NCBI GenBank assembly: GCA_021464245.1
Contig: JADCRB010000037.1
Coordinates: 2,186,056 to 2,250,055 of the forward strand
Direction of reading: 5' to 3'
Source: Carallia brachiata
Lineage: Eukaryota > Streptophyta > Magnoliopsida > Malpighiales > Rhizophoraceae
DNA length: 64,000 bases
The position numbers and the translations under genes were made by a program. Positions within the stretch are counted from its first letter, which is position 1, and every line of letters starts with the position of its first letter. Below are positions 59,227 through 64,000 of the stretch, piece by piece. The notes under the pieces were generated by a model that saw only the letters and a program-made list of their open reading frames with translations, was not told the DNA's origin and did no database searches.

Positions 59227-61090
59227 TCAGTACGTCCACTCTTGGGGTAACCGAACTTCGTTGGCCATTCCAGGTAGTGGCCTGAGTTTGCGCTTGTGAT
59301 TCAAAAGAGTGTCACCCATAAGCCTCAGAGCAATATCTACACAACAAATGGAATGAAAAACCTACAAATTAGACTCGTAAATTGGTTATATTAAGTGAAG
59401 TAAGCAAGTAAAACCCATATGTGAAGGCATGTAATTACCACTTTCTGGGGCCAAACTTCCATTGAGACCATAATGGAATTGGGGTTGAGGACCTATTTCT
59501 TCCAGGTTCAAGTTCAGAGCCTGCACCACTCTGGCAGGAAGTAAAACGGTGGAACACCCTGTTGAGAAAATGAAACAGAAAAATCAAACTCACCACCAAC
59601 ACAAACATATAATTTAGCCAATAGAACAAAAAAAAAAAACATCCACCAAAACAAGATCCTGGACATTCTCCACATTAATGTCCGGATCTACAAAACACTG
59701 ATTCATAAATGAACTTCATACCCAAAACGAACTCCCATTAAGAACGGAATATCTACGAACCAAAAGCCCCTCCATGCAAATCCTTAAAATTAATCTCCAG
59801 CAAAAATGGTAAAACTAGGATCTATGAAGCAGAAAAAAAAGGACCCCCATAAAAAGCAAAGCAAAGAGGAGAGCGAGGCCGACCTGACTTCTTCCGGGTT
59901 TCAGTGGGGACACCAGCACGGCGAGGCAAAAACACTCCAGTACCAGCACATTCCTTTTTGGGCCCGGGATTCCCAAGACACATAGCGCGCACGCCTGACT
60001 CGATATGATGCTGCTGTTGCTGGGCATGTTGTAGAGGCGGCCAAGCAGAAGCAGGCAAGCCTAAAAGCCTGCTGTCAGCAGGATTCCTTCCCCTGTTGTG
60101 GACCACTTGCTGAGGCTGCTGCGGCTGGTATAGTCCAGTCCCTCCCTTGGAATATTGCCCTCCCCAAACGCCAGAGTTCTGTTGCTTCATCATTTGTTGC
60201 TGCCTCAGCCGCTGAAACTAAAACGCAAATACAACACCCACAAAGCAATCAATTAACAAAATCCTCGAACCTGAAAACAAAAATCTCGGATAATTATTGT
60301 GGATAGAAACTTACTTGAGATGCCTGCAGATTCTGGTAAAAAGGAAGCGACTGCTGCACGTAGAGATCAAGATCATTGTTTGGGATTTTCACGGGAACAG
60401 AAACCAGAGAAGGTGGTTTTCCGGAAGGACACAAGATTTCTCGGGTATGGCTATTAAGGCCGAGCCCCCGTTCTTCATTCATTCTCATTCTCGCTACTTC
60501 CCCTGCAGCGGCATAGAGAAGATCCCAAGTAGCCGGGCGCGAAGAGACCCGCCCCGGTCCATTCTGGCTTCCACGACTCGACCCTTGCCTGCACCCACAC
60601 CCACTTCCAACCGTACAAAGCGTTGATTGCGGCGAAACCGAGAGCTTTCGGCCCTGCATACCAAAACAAAAAATCACCACAAAAAAACCCCTAAAAAATA
60701 CAACAAAGTGTAAACGGCAGCAGCGTTTTTCAATACCATCTTTTCGGCGCCCAAACAAGAAAGGTCGTTTCTCCAGAGCTCGTCTTCCAGCGTAGAATGA
60801 GCCATTTGGCGGGTCAACCCAGCAAGAAAGTCTTCCTCGTCACTCTCCGTCTCAGGGGAGCCAATCGCCGACTCAACCGCGGAACTCAGATCCGAAGAGC
60901 CCCCGAAGCAGGAGCCATAGCCATAAGGACCCTCAAGTGGGAACAATGGCTTGCCGTGTTCAGCCTCCAAGCCAAACAAATCCTTAGAACCCTTCACGCT
61001 GTTGGTACTTTTCATATCCATCAATATCTCGTCGTCAGTAAGGAACTGAGACGGAAGCCAAAACTCGCCATCTTCCAATCTCTCCGCCAT
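59227..61090 (-). CDS. Uncharacterised plant-specific protein (418 aa)
   Basis: Five coding exons, 60737-61090, 60315-60653, 59884-60217, 59439-59558 and 59227-59336, join in frame with GT-AG introns to 418 residues. The N-terminus (GEFWLPSQFLTDDEIL) and C-terminus (LRPLPGMANEVRLPQEWTY) look strongly conserved and I have the impression of a plant family of unknown function, but I cannot name it with confidence. The middle has a motif ATWDLLYAAAGEVARMRMNE, a region rich in glutamine (LRQQQMMKQQ, QPQQPQQ, HAQQQQHH) and a VLLPARVVQALNLNLEEIG helix. No membrane span or signal peptide is seen; a nuclear or cytosolic protein is likely. An in-frame ATG three codons upstream (61099) is an alternative start. 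A TATA box lies about 45 bases upstream. Confidence 0.85.
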
Positions 61091-61132
61091 ATTTAACATA
61101 TATAGAGAGAGAGAGAGAACGGGAAACTGGAG

Positions 61133-61140
61133 ATTTTATA
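61133..61140 (-). promoter_or_regulatory. TATA box of the 418-aa protein gene
   Basis: On the minus strand TATAAAAT is preceded by CCT and followed by a pyrimidine-rich stretch with CT repeats and then the ATG, giving a short leader. Confidence 0.5.
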
Positions 61141-61149
61141 AGGAAAAAC

Positions 61150-62940
61150 AAACGAAAGATATCAGAAGAAAAGAGTGGTGAGGGGGGCTTTGCTGGTGTG
61201 TTAAGATTTAATTGATAACAACGCACCCCCTGTTCCCTGCTGGGTTTTGCTTTGATTTGCAGCCTCAGGCTAGGGTCCCAGCAAAAGCCACAAAAGAAGA
61301 GAGCTGTGTTTTTAAAGGGGAAACGCTGTCCTTAATCAGCGCATGGAAGGGCCCTTCCTCTAGCATAATAAGGCAAAAGAAAGCTGGGAAATTTTTTTAG
61401 GAGGGAACGATAGAATGACTGGAGCATTTGGTATTTGTAGGGAGAAAAAACTAACTTTTTAATTATTTTCTATAGGTTTATTAAACATATAAGAATCAAA
61501 GTCTCAGTTGCGAGAGAGGAAGGTTGCAACCACGCGCAAGGCCTACACTACAAATGGTCGATGGTGGGGCATGCAAAACTGGAGCCAGTTAAGGAATTTT
61601 TGGAGGCGGAGCACGTGGGGCCCCGAAGGTGGGTAGAGTGCAGCACTTGGCAAGCATGTGACTGGGGCCAGGACGAGATCTTTCTCTCTTTTTGATTTTT
61701 TTTTTTCTTTTGCATTTATTGCCAGAGATGCAAATTTTATTTTGTTTCTAGAGACCCTGGCCCAGCGGGGGTCGTGGGTAGCGGTTTAATGGGCCAAGAG
61801 CCAACGAACAAACAAAACCTGTTTCTCTGGACAGCGTGGGGGGCGGTGGCCACGCCGTTTGTCTAATTCGCTGATCAAAGGCTAGACTGACATTTGTCCT
61901 TCTATACAGTCAACTTGGCGCACTATCTCTCTCTCCGTTAGAACAAACAATAGCCAAACGAACGCCTCATCCCAATCCAACTATTATGAACATGGAATAA
62001 CGTGGAGGCAAAATGATTTTATATAATATACATGCTATAAAAATCTTTTAATTATTTTTTTAATAATAAAAAATATTTGTTACAAGTATATCGGTTATCA
62101 TATTTTTATATTAAAGTTCGAGAATAAATTCTGATTTTATTAGTTCCATTCAACCACTTTAAAAAGGACACATCATCTACTTGAATATTGATGCGTCTGA
62201 ACTAATTTTTTAGATCTAACTACAGTATTAACAAATTTTAAATTTAATACCGTGCTCTCTCGTAAAAATTCTCCAATTTACATGATACATGCCGACATGG
62301 AATTTGAACCCATGTTAATGTAAAAATAAAAAATACGTCAAATAAACACAAAATTATAATCGCAAATGTCATTTGACATTTTAAATTGCCTATAAAATTT
62401 TTTTAAATACCAATATGACATTTATTGTTAGCAAAAAATTTACTTTTACGACGTTAAGTTCAAAAGAATAATAAAAATAAAAATTAAACTAATCGATCAC
62501 TCTTGAAATTATCATATCCAGCTCCATTTGGCATGCCCAAACTTCACCCCAATATTCAACTGCTACATGTCCCTTGTAGCTTTCAATGTCAATAAGCAAA
62601 TCAATACTTAGAATTATCCTCTCAGTAGTGTGATGCCAGGAAACATTCAACATTGCAAGATGTTTAATACAGATCAAGTTGCTAAATCACTTTTAAAAAT
62701 TTCTTTCGTGCAATCTTTGAGTCTCACTGTCTGACTACAAATTATAGAATAAAAACCACCGTCCATGCAATCTAGAGTACCACGCAACCAAATGGCATGC
62801 TCCAATAGCTATAATGACACTAACAAAGCTCCAGACCTATATATATCCACGGTTATCCCAGCCGCCCCACCATAGCCAAGTCCTTATACTAACAAGTTGT
62901 TTAATTAATTTACCATTATTTGCCCTCGTTCTCTGTAAGC
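61150..62940. other. Upstream region of the 418-aa gene and AT-rich intergenic DNA
   Basis: 61200-61960 is moderately GC-rich promoter-side sequence. Beyond 62000 it is AT-rich. The minus-strand frame at 62489-62677 has no recognisable domain. Confidence 0.4.
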
Positions 62941-62949
62941 AGAAATTAT

Positions 62950-63370
62950 AATTTTACCCATCATTCTGGTGTGTTGTAATAATTTCACTCATAATATTTT
63001 TTTTTTTGAAATTCCACTTTCAACGTTTTTTTCGTCAATTTTTTTATCCTTTTCTTTTAGTTAACCGTTAAATATAATACGTGATAATCCAATCAGTGAT
63101 ACATTTGATACTTTTATATAATTAAAAAAAATTAAAAAGAAAAAGTCACGTAAAACAGATTGTCAACTGTAAAATAATAATATATTACTGATGTGGATTA
63201 TAAATATGATGATATATAACTAATTGAATTATCACGTGTCACACTTGATGGTTAATTAATGAAAAAAAGAAATTGACAGAAAAAACATTAAGAATGAAAT
63301 TCAAAACAAACAAACGTTATTAATAAAATTTTTAAAACACTAAAAAATAATTGATGAAACTATAATTTTT
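62950..63370. mobile_element. Fold-back element with long imperfect inverted arms
   Basis: The left arm (GAAATTCCACTTTCAACG, then TCGTCAATTTTTTT, TTAACCGTTAAATA, ACGTGATAATCCAATCAG) matches the right arm read in reverse (GAATTTCATTCTTAATG, CTGTCAATTTC, TTAACCATCAAG, ACGTGATAATTCAATTAG). Arms are about 150 bases with many mismatches. No frame and no clear target duplication. Confidence 0.55.
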
Positions 63371-63379
63371 ACTTTTTTT

Positions 63380-64000
63380 ATAAATATTTACCAATAATGC
63401 ACAAAGATTATCTGGGGATGGACCACAGTACCCCGCGTAGAATTTTCTCAAACTCTGCGCTGTACAATTGCCAGCAAGAAAGGGTCCTAGCGCATCATCC
63501 ATGCCAAATAATGAGTACAAACTTTAAAGTTTAGTAAAAATTTAAATTAATTAATATAAATATTATATTTTTAATATTTTTTAACATATATTAGAGTACA
63601 AATAAAAAAATAAATTAATTTTTGATATTATATTAAATAATAATTATGAGTCTTAAAGTCTATTAAAACTTAACCTAAAAGTAGAAGAAATTGATAGTGT
63701 CTTTGGGTTGAGAGAATAGTGGAAAAAAAAGAAATGAATGAAAAAAAAAAGTGAGAAAATAAAGATATTTAGATAAATAAAAATATTATGAGAAAAAAAT
63801 AATAAAAAATAAAATAATGAAAAAGAAATTTAAATAATAATTCGTGAGAGAAAAATTGTGTAAAAAAATAAATTATTTATATAGAAGAAAAAATAATAAA
63901 AAATAAAATGATTATAAAAAAATAAATAATAATTTATGAAAGAAATTATAAAAAATAATAAAATAATAATTAAATTTTTTTCCTCTCAAATTTTTTTAAA
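63380..64000. other. AT-rich terminal stretch
   Basis: Nearly pure A/T with GAGAGAAAAA-type words from about 63690 on, similar in flavour to the segment at 17.7-18.2 kb. No gene seen. Confidence 0.4.

Noticed and set aside
1..64000. CRISPR array, bacterial operons, tRNA or rRNA genes
   Set aside because: No regularly spaced short repeats, no ribosome-binding-site-led operons, and no cloverleaf or rRNA signature was seen; the plant gene structure explains the window.

Overview
This is nuclear DNA from a flowering plant, most likely a woody dicot; a rosid such as Citrus would fit, but the sequence alone does not settle the species. The grounds are large AT-rich intergenic stretches, GT-AG introns, and genes whose closest families are plant ones: a laccase start, inositol phosphorylceramide synthase, a PASTICCINO1-type immunophilin, a COPT copper transporter and a DUF3527 protein. 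There is no bacterial, organellar or viral replicon signal.

Layout. The left edge holds exon 1 of a laccase gene (minus strand) that runs out of the window, with a TATA box. About 7.5 kb of AT-rich repeat-bearing DNA follows. NOP56 (plus, 566 codons, no intron) lies at 8.1-9.8 kb, flanked by copies of one dispersed repeat, and a dead R2R3-MYB fragment lies just after it. A two-exon RING-variant (RINGv) membrane protein occupies 13.9-16.0 kb. A 6.4 kb repeat-rich gap leads to inositol phosphorylceramide synthase (minus, 12 coding exons, 22.4-25.9 kb, 316 aa). Between 26 and 32 kb there are a decayed LINE RNase H fragment with a 23-base poly(C) tract and a fold-back element. A DUF3527 protein (minus, 984 aa) lies at 32.5-35.5 kb.

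The region upstream of the DUF3527 gene has been hit by two Mutator-type elements: a 502-bp fold-back MITE (9-bp target duplication) and, 326 bp further on, a 5.3-kb element with inverted repeats of about 310 bp and a 10-bp target duplication. The large element carries a PB1-like MuDR N-terminal reading frame without a transposase core, a tandem array of about 163-bp units rich in telomere-like TTAGGGTTT words, and a frameshifted GRF zinc-finger frame on the opposite strand.

The right third holds a second LINE RNase H fragment, a COPT copper transporter (plus, 129 aa, 46.5-46.8 kb), PAS1 (minus, 20 coding exons, 48.4-54.7 kb, 623 aa, one GC-AG intron) and an uncharacterised plant protein (minus, 5 exons, 418 aa, 59.2-61.1 kb). 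The last 3 kb are AT-rich with another fold-back element.

The genes do not form a pathway; this is an ordinary euchromatic neighbourhood of independent genes. Exon boundaries were worked out by hand from splice sites, frame continuity and family resemblance. Family names come from recognition of motifs, not from a search.
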